From Isoetes taiwanensis (Eukaryota; Streptophyta; Lycopodiopsida; Isoetales; Isoetaceae), in NCBI GenBank assembly GCA_021234155.1, contig JAJEKV010000025.1, positions 2,505,339 through 2,569,338 of the forward strand: DNA of 64,000 nucleotides. The letters run 5' to 3'. The notes beneath the pieces were generated by a model that had not been told where the DNA came from, searched no databases, and saw nothing but the letters and a program-made list of their open reading frames with translations. Both the position numbers and the translations under genes were made by a program. Below are positions 1-11,027 of the stretch, in pieces. Numbering within the stretch: the stretch's first letter is position 1; each line of letters starts with the position of its first letter.

Positions 1-1250
1 TATATGTGTGAGGGAGCTAGCAAATAGGGAACTAGAAAATATTCTGTTATGCATGTCACGGTTGATGTAGTTGGTTCCAACAATGCACTTCTAAGATGCC
101 GTCATCCTATGGGAATGTCCAAAATGACGTAGCAACCCATTATATTTAGGCCTGGTACTTGCCATTAACGTAATTCGAGATCGGCGTCTTATGGCCTTCT
201 TAGAGTGTCATAGCCAGGCTCCTTGAGTCCCTTCAAAAATATGGGCCGAGCATTGCAAGGCCTTACTTCAGACTTGTGAAAGGTATGCTCTACACACTAT
301 TGTCGTGCTCGGCGAATTAATTGACACCCATAGCAGCAGTTTTCGTTTGAAGCTATCAACCTGAGGCGCTTATGTCAATAAATCCTTGATTCCTTAAGCA
401 TTTAAAGTTCTGTCCTTTTTCCTTTTTTTTATTATTATTATGTTCATATTGTTCAGAACTTGGTTGTTAGGCTGCGCTTAGGGCTTTCATAAGCCTCCTG
501 ATGGATCTCGTAGTGTAAATATAGAAGCGTGATCATGGTTCCAAGTGTAAACTTGAGAATTGGTATAGTTAAGTGGTCTAGAAGTATTATGGAGACTTGT
601 GTTGAGTCCAGATCCAAGCTTATATGGAAAGGCAAAAAATGGTTGGGTACAGTTCGAAGCATTCGACTTTTAGTTAGGGACAACTTGTGATGCAGTTGTT
701 AGAATGTACTTAAGACTTTATTAAGTTTATTTACTGTCATTTGAAACTTAATGTGTTTACGAAAATCTTAGAGTATCATAATCTCAGATCTGATGTACGT
801 ATAGTGAGAGTTAATCCATCTCATTATCTAGGTGAGTTTTGATAACGAGACTCGACTACGCTACGTATCTTGAATGGATAGGCTGTGGAGTTGACATTTG
901 CTGTACTCCAGGGTTTGAATGTGAGCACAGTTGGGTGCCACGAGTTCTTACTCGTGTATTCGTTGGTTCTTGGTGCGAGAAGAAGTAGAGAAGTTGTTGG
1001 GTTTGTTAGAGCTGTTGGAGATGTTCATTTATTTTCAATCGTCTCGTTTGAAATTCAAGATATGAATAATATTGCAATTATAAACTCTAGTGACTTATTT
1101 GAGGAGGTTATAACGAATGGGAATATGTAGCATAGTAACAGGGGGTTTTCTTTGTGTTTTTGTATGCTTTTCACTAAGGTTTTCCTATGATTTCGTGATG
1201 TATTCAAATGGATGTACTAATGCGTACATCTAGAGTGCACCATTTCTGAG
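1..1250. other. intergenic, no recognisable gene
   Basis: Mixed-composition DNA with no domain that I recognise. The longest open frames (453-683 minus, 885-1130 plus) have no homology that I know and look like chance frames. No tRNA, LTR end or clear terminal repeat is visible. Confidence 0.5.
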
Positions 1251-1450
1251 CCATTGATTTTAGCCTTTTTTTTTTTCAATGGTCAACAACCAATGGCTCA
1301 CAACAAAAGCCCTTTTTTTGTGCGTGTGGTGCATAATGGGCACATGAAGGTCCATTGATTTTAGTCTTTTTTTCCAATGGTCAACAACCAATGGCTCACA
1401 ACAAAAGCCCTCTTTTTATGTGTGTGGTGTATAATGGGCACATGAAGGGC
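1251..1450. repeat. tandem duplication, period 101 bp, with internal stem-loop
   Basis: A unit starting CCATTGATTTTAG at 1251-1351 is repeated at 1352-1450 with few differences, mostly in T-run length. Each unit holds the inverted pair CCATTG and CAATGG. In the first copy the stem extends to GAGCCATTG against CAATGGCTC, so each unit can fold into a hairpin. It looks like a decayed miniature inverted-repeat element duplicated in place. No coding content. Confidence 0.7.
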
Positions 1451-3129
1451 TTGAAGGGCGCATGTAGTGCAATTTCCCCGCCGGCAACACATTTCTTATC
1501 ATAACTTTTGATCCAGAGCCCTGTTTGAGATGATTTATATTGCGTTGGAAAGCTCTCTCCGAGATCTTTTTGATAGTGTATGATATGGATATGTTTGGTT
1601 AAGTTATCTATGCTAAAACAATAATTTTTCGGCCTTTGATAGGCTTTCACATCCTACCAGCTGATTAATACAGGATTGCGCTATTGGATATTGTTTTATG
1701 GCTCATTCCGAATGAAGCTTGCAAAAAATTACCATGCATTTTTAGATTTTGAGGCAGTTATTAAGCAAATTCCAAGGCTTCTACATCCTTGTGCTAACAA
1801 GCAGAAAAGTTTCCCACTTTGGTTTCTTACCACAAGATCCATGGAGGCCAAAGGCTGCTATTAAATTCCAGTTGAAAAATCTTTGTGTATGGGTGTTACA
1901 AACTTTATGACTTTCAGAATAATGGGATCAATCTGCTCTTTATCTTTATGGTAACTTTTACTTATGTTCTATTTGTTTTATTGTGATCAAATTCAAAAGC
2001 TACAGGTGACGAAAGCCTCAAATGAATTCTAGTTTTTGTCTGGTTTGAATTCTAAAATTTTTGTTACACCGAGGGGAGTCCCCTAAGGCCCCCAAGGGGC
2101 CAAAAAAATTTTTTTGCAACACAAACCATTAACATCCAACATATAAAAATTAAATCCCCCAACATATAACAACCAACACATAACAACCATTGACATTAAC
2201 AACCAACACATAACTACCATTGACATTAATTAACACAACCATTGGGTCCAACACATTTAAATTAAAATCCCCCTTAAACCCCATTTGGTTTGGGTGCATA
2301 TTCACACGGGGGTTGACGTAGGGCAGCGAGAGCCCTCATAATTGTATTTTGCACGTACGAAATCAACACCATATAGTATTTCGTTTGAAATCTTATAGTA
2401 TTTTGCGAATCTTGTTATACAGTATAGCAAATTTTGTACTTGCATACCCCACAAACGAGGAACTTTACGTACGGTGTAGATTAAGGAATAAGGGGTGAAT
2501 ATACCTATCCAACAGCTCTCGTTGCCCGGAGTCATCCCCCGTGTGAATATGCACCCTCGCCGCTTATTGCTATTGAGATTCTGTGAGAGCCAACTGACGA
2601 TGTTGGGGGCGTATGCAATAGTCTTTGATCTTGAACTAAGGGGGGCTTTGATCTTGGGAAAGTTTTCCATAGAAGAGATTATCATAGGCGATGAACTTTG
2701 CATATATTTATGGGTGTATTTGGTAGAGATGTTATGTATGTACTATATGTGTTGATTTGATTGATGGTAAATCATTTATTATCGAGACTATGACCAAGGC
2801 ATATATTGACAACGTTAAGTTCTAGATGGGGTTGCCAATGTCATTCTTAAGTCTTTGTTTTCTATGGTGGGGACGACATGGCATTTCCAACTGCAACATT
2901 GTGGCTGAAAACATAGTCAGTAGAGTGAAGGGAGAACTTGAGATATATAATTGCCCTTTATCGCAGTCATAGTGCGTCCATAAGTCGGATATCCATACGA
3001 TTGAGAGTTTATGTATATAGAGATATTATAAAGGACGAGTTTCATGAATATATGCTATAAAATTGTGCACACATGTCTGTTGCAGTTTGAGTGTCCTAAA
3101 GATATCATTTTCTATTGCTTTGTAGTATC
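1451..3129. other. intergenic, with GC hairpin and short AT-rich direct repeats
   Basis: No gene recognised. At about 2070-2105 there is a compact hairpin-prone block (GGCCCC, CAA, GGGGCC) flanked by A/T runs. Positions 2125-2280 contain a short phrase (AACCAACACATAAC, then CCATTGACATTA) repeated in tandem. The overlapping open frames at 2302-2703 (minus) and 2495-2755 (plus) have no recognisable domain. Confidence 0.45.
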
Positions 3130-3528
3130 ATGGAAGAACAGCTTGAGCAGAAAGATAAAAGTACACCATTACATGCTAGTCAAAAGATAGGTGAATTTTC
3201 AAACAATCAGGCAACGCGAGCGTTATTGGATAAAGTTGCAGTGAAGAGGGATCTAACGAGAAAGTGTGGAGGTGATAATGGAAAGATTAGAAAGAAGAGA
3301 CGAAATCAAGTTGCGTTGCACATAGCATCGTATAGGTTGCGTGCAAGGCCAAACACATCAAGAAAATTGGGTATGCAAATAGAGGGGTTATCGACGGAAT
3401 TAGATAAGATGTCCAGTGAAGTGCTTAAGTTATCTTTGAGCATTAACAAAACTCGATTACATCGTCTTCTGCAAATAGTCGAATGCACCAATGATATTGC
3501 GAGAAACATGTGGGTAAAGCAAATGTAG
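3130..3528 (+). CDS. hypothetical protein, basic, unrecognised
   Basis: An open frame of 133 codons from the ATG at 3130; a TTG at 3115 is in the same frame. The product is rich in Lys and Arg, with a basic KIRKKRR stretch near residue 60 that resembles a nuclear localisation signal. The C-terminal half could be helical (STELDKMSSEVLKLS). I do not recognise a family. It lies on the same strand as the Helitron that begins about 0.8 kb downstream, so it may be an accessory or captured gene of that element. It could equally be a chance frame. Confidence 0.3.
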   Translation: MEEQLEQKDKSTPLHASQKIGEFSNNQATRALLDKVAVKRDLTRKCGGDNGKIRKKRRNQVALHIASYRLRARPNTSRKLGMQIEGLSTELDKMSSEVLKLSLSINKTRLHRLLQIVECTNDIARNMWVKQM

Positions 3529-3755
3529 AGATAAAAAATAAAAGACTTTAACTCCTTAATATGATTATTGTTATACAATAGAATGTATGTTTAAATGATA
3601 TGTATCTGGACAAGTATAAAAGCATAATTTCTTATTTGTTTTTTTTGTTCCATATGAATTTACGTTGGTTACTATTAAGCAATATAAAACGGAATCTTTC
3701 TCAAATCATATCATATGTTTATATACACAGACGCTATTCCTAATCGTAGATTTCG

Positions 3756-4121
3756 ATGGGTGTACCATTGCCTGATGACATCCTTATGCAAACGCACGGC
3801 ACTAAACGTCTTCTTTGTGTAACTATCCGAGAGTTGCAATATATGATGGATGAACCTTATTACATTAATTGTGGTTGGCTCGAGGGATCTGGACCAGCAA
3901 TCTATAGTGCATTTGCAAAAACGAAGTATTTTCCGGATTCGCTATATACACAAATCGAGGTATTAGACACACATAAACCATGTGCCGCATTGTCATACCT
4001 TTTGCGCAAATATGGTAATCCGAGATTCTCTGAGCCATTCGCTATTTTTCGAGTGGAAGCAAAATGGGTTGAAGAAACATTGAAAGTTCTACTTTACAAA
4101 GTTTCCAATGACATGTCATGA
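3756..4121 (+). CDS. hypothetical protein, unrecognised
   Basis: An ATG-started open frame of 121 codons with ordinary protein-like composition (MGVPLPDDILMQTHG at the start, WVEETLKVLLYKV near the end) and no low-complexity sequence. No catalytic motif, signal peptide or membrane segment is visible. It follows the 3130-3528 frame on the same strand and precedes the duplicated Helitron N-terminus by about 170 bp. The two frames could be exons or accessory ORFs of the Helitron. Its function is unknown. Confidence 0.35.
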   Translation: MGVPLPDDILMQTHGTKRLLCVTIRELQYMMDEPYYINCGWLEGSGPAIYSAFAKTKYFPDSLYTQIEVLDTHKPCAALSYLLRKYGNPRFSEPFAIFRVEAKWVEETLKVLLYKVSNDMS

Positions 4122-4290
4122 TATACTGTTTCTGATATACTGGGTCATATGTAAATATTGCATTTCGGTGAAGTTTCGGTTGTTTGTGCATTTTCAGACA
4201 TTATATAGATATATATGTAAATGTAAGTAATAAATGTATAAATATGTATGAGTCTTTATCGTTGTATTTGTTTCGTACTAATTATTGGTA

Positions 4291-7200
4291 GTTTCTTTAT
4301 ATTATCAACGAGATATTTTTCTTTCAAACTTGTGTTTATATACGAATGCAGGAAGTTATCACTCGTTGTGGTATAAGCTGTGCATGGCTTAAATGAGTTG
4401 ATACGCGCATCAAAACGATAAAAAAATAAGTAGGTATTTTTGTATTGTTATAGAGTCGCACTAGACTATAGTGCAATTTACTTTGTTGTTTCGCTGCCTC
4501 GTAAAGATTGGTTAGCAAGAATAAGTGAGGAAGATAGAAAAAAAATCTGAGAGAGAGAGAGAGAAGGAATTAAAAAGACAACGGTTTGCTAATCTAACTG
4601 AGGACTCTAGAAACAAAATCTGTGAAAGGGATAAAGACAGGAAAAGAGCATTATTTGCACCTGAGTCAGTTGATCATACTGCAACTTATGCAGATGTAAA
4701 TGCATGTGCACCGACGATCGGGTCGCTCTTTCCGAGGCGGCCGACCGACTATCGCTCGATTGGAACAACCCGCATCACGTGTATGGCCTCGGTAAGACGT
4801 GAGAGATTCGTAGATGTTGCAAGGAAACATCAACGTATAAATCAGATCAACGAGATAGGCTCATAATGTTGCAATGAAATGTCAAACCAAAGACGTAGAT
4901 GAGGAACATCCTTCAGAGAGTTGTTTAATTGAAACAAGTACATGTGCACCTGAGTCAGTTGATCATACAACAGATTATGCAGATATAAGTGCATGTGCAC
5001 CTGCATCGGCCGGGCTCTCTAATCGGCATCACAAATTGTCTCGATTAAGAAACGATACGATCGCAGTATGGCCCGGTGAGGCGTGAGAGATTAGTGGATG
5101 TTGCAAGGAAACATCGACATAGTTTATGTTCTACCACATCCATGGTAGACGTGTGCTCGGCTGACCAAACGACTGCAGGCACAAGTAGTTTACCTATTCC
5201 ACAACTCAAATATAATGATATTCTTGGTTCCATAACAGCCTCAGATGATAGAGTTGAGAACTCAGATCAACGAGATCTAACACACTGGCGTGCATGTGCA
5301 CGACGTATGAACTTGGCAATGAATAGAACTTACGTAATGTGCATATGGAACAAGAGATGCACATATTGTCAAATCTTGCTGCTCAACATTGAGCAAAATG
5401 GTTTTTGTTGTAATAATGGAAGATGGTTACTTCCACCGTTACCGCCTTTGCCTACAGTATTAGTTAATTTGTACAACACACCTGGTTTCACTGCAGGAGC
5501 CAGAAGAATAAACAAGTTGTTCTGTTTTAGTGTACTTGGAGTTGATGGCAGCTTTGTGAACTTAGATTTTCCGTCCTCTGTTACGATCACGAGTCGCACA
5601 TATCATAGATTACTCCCTACGACAGATGTTGGGAATCCTATACATTGGTATATCTACGATGATTCGCAACGTTACATACATGCATGGTATCAAAGAGTGC
5701 CATTCCAATGGATTGCGACAGTTGGATCGACTCTTAACCAATTAAACCCATTCATACAACATCTTCGAACTATGGGAAGTATGGATATGCCATCGGCGTA
5801 CATAACAATAGAAGGAGTTGTTGCTATTAATGAAATTGCATCTATTGCCGAGGTCAACAATACAACAGACATTCGACCTCGCGTTGTTGGATTCTGGGTA
5901 CGGAATCAAGGAGAACCGACCTTCATAAATATCCTTGATCCCATGTATGAACCACTTCAATACCCTTTGTTCTTTCCCCATAATCAAGGAGAACCGACCT
6001 TCATAAATATCCTTGATCCCATCTATGAACCACTTCAATACCCTTTGTTTCTTTATATTATCAACGAGATATTTTTCTTTCAAACTGAATGCAGGAAGTT
6101 ATCACTCGTTGTGGTATAAGCTGTGCATGGCTTAAATGAGTTGATACGCGCATCAAAACGATAAAAAAATAAGTAGGTATTTTTGTATTGTTATAGAGTC
6201 GCACTAGACTATAGTGCAATTTACTTTGTTGTCTCGATGCCTCGTACAGATTGGTTAGCAAGAATAAGTGAGGAAGATAGAAAAAAAATCCGAGAGAGAG
6301 AGAGAAGGAATTAAAAAGACAACGGTTGGCTAATCTAACTGAGGACTCTAGAAACAAAATCTGTGAAAGGGATAAAGACAGGAAAAGAGCATTATTTGCA
6401 CCTGAGTCAGTTGATCATACTGCAACTTATGCAGATGTAAATGCATGTGCACTGCATCGGGTCATGCTCTTCGCGGCGGCGGCCGCACAGTCTCGGTGGA
6501 ACAACCCGAATCGCGTGTATGGCCTCGGTAAAACGTGAGAGATTCGTAGATGTTGCAAGGAAACATCAACGTATAAAGGAGTCAGAAGATAGAGTTGAGA
6601 GCTCAGATCAACGAGATAGGCTCATAAATGTTGCAATGAAATGTCAGACGAAGGACGTAGATGAGGAACATCCTTCAGAGAGTTGTTTAGTTGAAACAAG
6701 TACATGTGCACCTGAGTCAGTTGATCATACAACAGATTATGCAGATATAAGTGCATGTGCACCTGCATCGACTGGGCGCTCTACTGAGGCGGCATCACAA
6801 ATTGTCTCAGTGGAACAGCCCACAATACTGTGTATGGCCCCGGTGAGACGTGAGAGATTAGTGGATGTTGCAAGGAAACATCGACATAGTTTATGTTCTA
6901 CCACATCCATGGTAGACGTGTGCTCGGCTGACCAAACGACTGCAGGCACAAGTAGTTTACCTATTGCACAACTCAAATATAATGATATTCTTGGTTCCAT
7001 AACAGCCTCAGATGATAGAGTTGAGAACTCAGATCAACGAGATCTAACACACTGGCGTGCATGTGCACGACGTATGAACTTGGCAATGAATAGAACTTAC
7101 GTAATGTGCATATGGAACAAGAGATGCACATATTGTCAAATCTTGCTGCTCAACATTGAGCAAAATGGTTTTTGTTGTAATAATGGAAGATGGTTACTTC

Positions 7201-7740
7201 CACCGTTACCGCCTTTGCCTACAGTATTAGTTAATTTGTACAACACACCTGGTTTCACTGCAGGAGCCAGAAGAATAAACAAGTTGTTCTGTTTCAGTGT
7301 ACTTGGAGTTGATGGCAGCTTTGTGAACTTAGATTTTCCGTCCTCTGTTACGATCACGGGTCGCACATATCATAGATTACTCCCTACGACAGATGTTGGA
7401 AATCCTATACTTTGGTATATCTACGATGATTCGCAACGTTACATATATGCACGGTATCAAAGAGTGCCATTCCAATGGATTGCGACATTTGGATCGACTC
7501 TTAACCAATTAAACCCATTCATACGACATCTTCGAACTATGGGAAGTATGGATATGCCATCGGCGTACATAACAATAGAAGGAGTTGTTGCTATTAATGA
7601 AATTGCATCTATTGCCGAGGTCAACAATACAGCAGACATTCGACCTCGCGTTGCTGGATTCTGGGTACAGAATCAAGGAGAACCGACCTTCATAAATATC
7701 CTTGATCCTATGTATGAACCACTACCCTTTGTTCTTTCCC
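4291..7740 (+). repeat. tandem duplication of the Helitron N-terminal region
   Basis: The sequence from 4291 recurs from 6047 with an offset of 1756-1767 bp and is mostly identical. The junction is complex. The 79 bp at 5904-5982 is repeated directly at 5983-6050, so the phrase NQGEPTFINILDP occurs three times (twice at the end of unit 1, once in unit 2). Unit 2 continues into the rest of the element while unit 1 stops. The units differ most in two GC-richer patches (4709-4790 against 6451-6530, and 5005-5085 against 6770-6850). Confidence 0.9.
4481..6119 (+). pseudogene. Helitron N-terminal region, duplicated copy 1 (broken)
   Basis: This copy encodes the basic leader (frame from 4525, KSEREREKELKRQRFANL), two related repeats (APESVDHTATYAD and APESVDHTTDYAD), the paired RRERFVDVARKH and RRERLVDVARKH phrases, and the Cys-rich block CTYCQILLLNIEQNGFCC. 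It then ends in the duplicated NQGEPTFINILDP segment and runs into unit 2. The start codon position equivalent to unit 2 reads CTG, an in-frame TGA follows at 4548, and the three open pieces lie in different frames. It cannot make a complete Rep protein. Confidence 0.8.
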
Positions 7741-7766
7741 CATGGCACATTAGAATGGGGACCTAG
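6237..7766 (+). pseudogene. Helitron Rep N-terminal region, copy 2 (frameshifted)
   Basis: The ATG at 6237 opens MPRTDWLARISEEDRKK. A 2-bp shorter GA run than in copy 1 (6291-6307) then throws the frame, giving a stop. The main frame (6441-7766) carries the APESVDH and RRERLVDVARKH repeats, the acidic spacer, CTYCQILLLNIEQNGFCC near its middle, and the conserved LFCFSVLGVDGSFVNLDFPSS and SAYITIEGVVA region typical of plant Helitron N-termini. A 5-bp deletion near 7724, relative to copy 1, shifts the frame just before the PLFFPHG motif. Confidence 0.82.
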
Positions 7767-8565
7767 AAATGAGTACAATTTGACGCAATTGCAATGGTAT
7801 AGGACAAGGTTATTACATGAAGATCGGTTCTTGCATTTAGGTCGACTCTGCGGAGAATACCTATTAGATATGTATTCGAGAGTTGAGGATGCCCGCCTAA
7901 ATTATTTTAAAACGACGGCGTTCCGCAATAGAAGAATACGGTATGACGAGGATTATTCCGAACACGATAACGATGATGAAAATGACATTATCTTACCTGC
8001 ATCGTTCTTGGGTTGTAAAAGATGGTGTTCGGTACAAGTAGCAGACGCATTAGCACTCTCAAGGGCAAAAGGTTGTCCTACCCTATTTATTATGATGACG
8101 ACAAACACAAATTGGCCCGAGATACGAGCTGCACTTAGGCTAGGACAAAATGCATCCGATGCTCCTATGATCGTAGTTCGGTATTTCCACGGTAGACTGC
8201 AACGATTAAAAGACTTGCTACGAAAATTCTTTCAATGTATATCATATATGATACATGTTGTAGAGTTCCAAAAACGAGGATTGCCCCATGCTGACCTTGT
8301 GCTACGCATGGAACCTGATATACCAATCAATTGTATCGATGAGATCATTTCTGCTGAGCTGCCATCGGATCCAGTCCTTCGAGCCCAAGTACGGAAGTTC
8401 ATGATTCATAGGCACACAGATAGATGTTCTTCTAACAGTTCTTCCTGCTGTTACAACTTCCCAAAGCCCGTGACTCCCACGACATATCTCATTCGAGAGG
8501 TTATGTACAATATAGAAGAAGAAATGCAGATGACATGTGGGTGGTCCCATACAATGCGTTCATGA
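7702..8565 (+). pseudogene. Helitron Rep domain (Helitron_like_N) with altered HUH motif
   Basis: The frame begins at PLFFPHGTLEWGPR and continues through ADALALSRAKGCPTLFIMMTTNTNWPEI, which matches the Rep nuclease domain that nicks and joins single-stranded DNA. The metal-binding HUH motif should read H-hydrophobic-H in GLPHxH. Here codons 8287-8295 read CAT GCT GAC, H-A-D, so one metal ligand is replaced by Asp. The tail contains the Cys-rich HTDRCSSNSSSCCYNFPKP. The frame is lost at about 8560, before the catalytic Tyr segment. Confidence 0.85.
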
Positions 8566-9672
8566 GCTAGATTGCCATATCACCGTGGACGTTGCATCTA
8601 CTGTGCACGTCTTTTCCTATCTCTATGGCTATATATATAAAGGGTTCGATAGTGCCAACTTTCGAGTAGCACAAGATAATAAGTCTGCAGGTCAATCTTC
8701 ATCAAGAAATAGTCAACCAACTCAATACATGTCATGTACTTCGTTAGCAAATGGAGGGTTAGGAATAGAAACATCTAGAGATTCTTTCGAAAATATATCA
8801 TCGGATAAACCTACAAGACCAAATGCTATGAACAAAATACGGGACTACGTGAGTGGACGGTATCTATCTGCCATGGAGGCATCGTGGAGAATAATGTCTT
8901 ATCATATAACAGATAAATCGCCATCCGTCAGATGTCTCCCCCTACACCTACGGTTACCAAATACAAATTCACTCTTGGATCACTATTTTTCACGGCCACT
9001 AGATTCTGAGTTTGATTCTCTCACGTACATCCAATATCATGAACAATACACATTGCGTCCATATAATGGGACATCTATCTTGCAACATGGTGAGTATCTA
9101 GAGCAAGAACGACCAGGATACGTGAGAAACATTGTCAAGAAGAGATTTATGCAACCGATTATATGTAGGATACGTCTATTATTACCTCGGGTTGGTGAAG
9201 CATTTTATTTAAGACAAATCCTAATACATCGGCCTGTAAGAACATGGGATGAAATCAAAATCCTAAATAATTTGGAACATGAAACCTATCGACAAGCTGC
9301 AGAGGCACATGGACTACTTGCAGCGTGTAACGTGGCAACGCTGATTATGGAAGAAGCAACATCGTTGTCTCTAAGTCCCACACAACTACGATTTTTATTT
9401 GAGCACTCGAAATATGGAGTAGATTCCGAGTACCGATGAGCATTGACTTGCTAGACCAATACTCGAATGATGAAACAGTTGCATTTAATGAATCACTCCA
9501 CCTAATCAATAATATATTGATTCAGCATGGCACTAACATCGTAGCCTTCGGATTACAATTGCACGCTCGTCTCGTAAGAGATGTAATGCATGAGTTATCT
9601 ACGTTTGCCGATCATGAAGCTTATTTAGAAGCTGCAACAGAGATGTCAAGTGCAATGAACGCTAATCAATGA
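8537..9672 (+). pseudogene. Helitron Rep C-terminal and linker region
   Basis: After a frame change, ELDCHITVDVASTVHVFSYL continues the Rep domain. The Tyr motif reads YLYGYIYKG, against the family YLYKYIYKG, so both tyrosines are kept and a Lys is lost. Further on, RPYNGTSILQHGEYLEQ, GEAFYLRQILIHRPVRTWDEI and EAHGLLAACN are the usual linker between Rep and helicase. A stop at 9437-9439 is followed by a second frame (9436-9672, MSIDLLDQYSNDETVAFNE) that continues the family sequence. Evidence is motif order and family resemblance. Confidence 0.78.
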
Positions 9673-9717
9673 GAAGTATATACTTATATACGAGACGAGA
9701 TAAAACAGATACAGAGC

Positions 9718-11027
9718 ATGCAACCAATATTTGTAAATGGCAAGGCTGGTACAGGAAAAACGTTTGTTTTCAATTGTATATGTTTATTAATACGCGGGAA
9801 CAAGGACATAGTGTTTCCATGCGGAACAACAACACTTGTAGCTCTTCAATACTCAAGAGGTCGAACTGCTCGCTCGCTTTTTCAAATACCGGTTTTAGAA
9901 AAAAATGCAGGCCTACATTCATTATTAGAACAGGATTCAGGAGCCGCTGAACTTCTTATTGCAGCAAAAGCGATAATTTGGGATGAATTCCCAATGGCTA
10001 ATAAAGTAGTTATAGAGAATATACACAACCTCTCGCAACAGTTGTGTAAAAATAGTTTTCCCTTTGGAGCAAAACACTTCATAGCTTCTGGAGATTTCAG
10101 GCAAGTAGCACCTGTTGTTAAGGGAGGTGGTAAAACTGCAGCAGTCAATGCGTCCATAAAATCATCTCCATTATGGCAAACATTTCACGTGCTAAAATTA
10201 GAACAGCCAGTACAAAATGCAGGTGATCCTGAGCTAATGCAGTATGTTGATAACATAGAAGAAAACTGGCAGCAATCGACAGTTTCATTAGATATATTTA
10301 ACACAACTACCAAAATTGCGGGCCAGCGAAGACTTCCTTAGATCCGTCGACATCTTGAAGAATCCAAGCCAATGTGAGAAACGAGCATTCCTGTCTCCTA
10401 TCAATAAGCACGTCAAAGATTTCAACGAGCATACGCTAGATAAAGTGTGCAACGGAAGTAAGAAATATTATAGCCACGATCACATCAGTGAAGAAGATGA
10501 AATCGTATACGACCACCCTTATGCAACATCAGATTTTTTTGGAACAATTTCACGCATTCTGGCATCCTCGAATACGAACTGAATCTTAAAGTAGGAGCAA
10601 TATGCCACGTTATGAAACGACTTGACACGAAAAAAGGTCTGGTAAAGAATGCAAGAGTCATGATCACATCAATGCATGATAAGTTCGTAATGGTAAAAGT
10701 CCTAGGGTCAACAGCGCGTTCGAATGATTGCACATATCCTATTTCGAGAACTGACTTCTTTTACCAACCAGAAAATAGACCATGGACCATCCACAGACGC
10801 CAGCTATTATTACGACTAGCATATTCCACACCTTCAATAGCTGCCAAGGATTAACATTGGACCGTGTTGTCCTTGATTTACGTACAAATGTCTTTGCACA
10901 CGGTCAATTATACCACGACCCTCACGCCAAGATAAAAAGAGGGAAGATGTACTCATCCTCCTATCTCCGGATAACACAGCAAAACATACCGCAAATGTCG
11001 TCTACAAAGAACTACTTTGCTAACTAG
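9718..11027 (+). pseudogene. Helitron PIF1-type helicase domain (broken)
   Basis: The first frame (9718-10341) carries Walker A GKAGTGKT at 9739-9762, Walker B IIWDE, and motif III GDFRQVAP. The frame changes near 10330 (FLSPINKHVKDFNEHTL follows in 10316-10582), again near 10565 (MKRLDTKKGLVKNARVM in 10612-10854), and again near 10850 (LTLDRVVLDLRTNVFAHGQLY in 10782-11027). The motif V position, normally INKSQG, reads FNSCQG. The motif VI region LYVALSR is replaced by LYHDPHAK. The ATPase core is recognisable but the later motifs are mutated, so no active helicase is expected. Confidence 0.88.

Larger units (their letters stand above)
4291..11027 (+). mobile_element. decayed autonomous Helitron (Rep plus helicase)
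   Basis: Read across frames, the plus strand encodes the usual Helitron order: a basic N-terminal region, a Cys-rich YC..LLNIEQNG block, the Helitron_like_N Rep domain, and a PIF1-family helicase with Walker A, Walker B and later motifs. This family transposes as a rolling-circle replicon in the nucleus. At least six frame changes or stops break the protein, the HUH motif is mutated, and the N-terminal 1.7 kb is tandemly duplicated. I could not fix the 5' TC and 3' CTRR ends. The true boundaries may lie outside this interval, perhaps including the two small ORFs upstream. Confidence 0.88.

Noticed and set aside
885-1130. 81-codon plus-strand frame
   Set aside because: No family, no upstream signals, and length is within chance for this composition.
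9669-9950. 93-codon plus-strand frame overlapping the helicase start
   Set aside because: It is the shadow of the Walker A frame at 9718, which has the clear GKAGTGKT motif.
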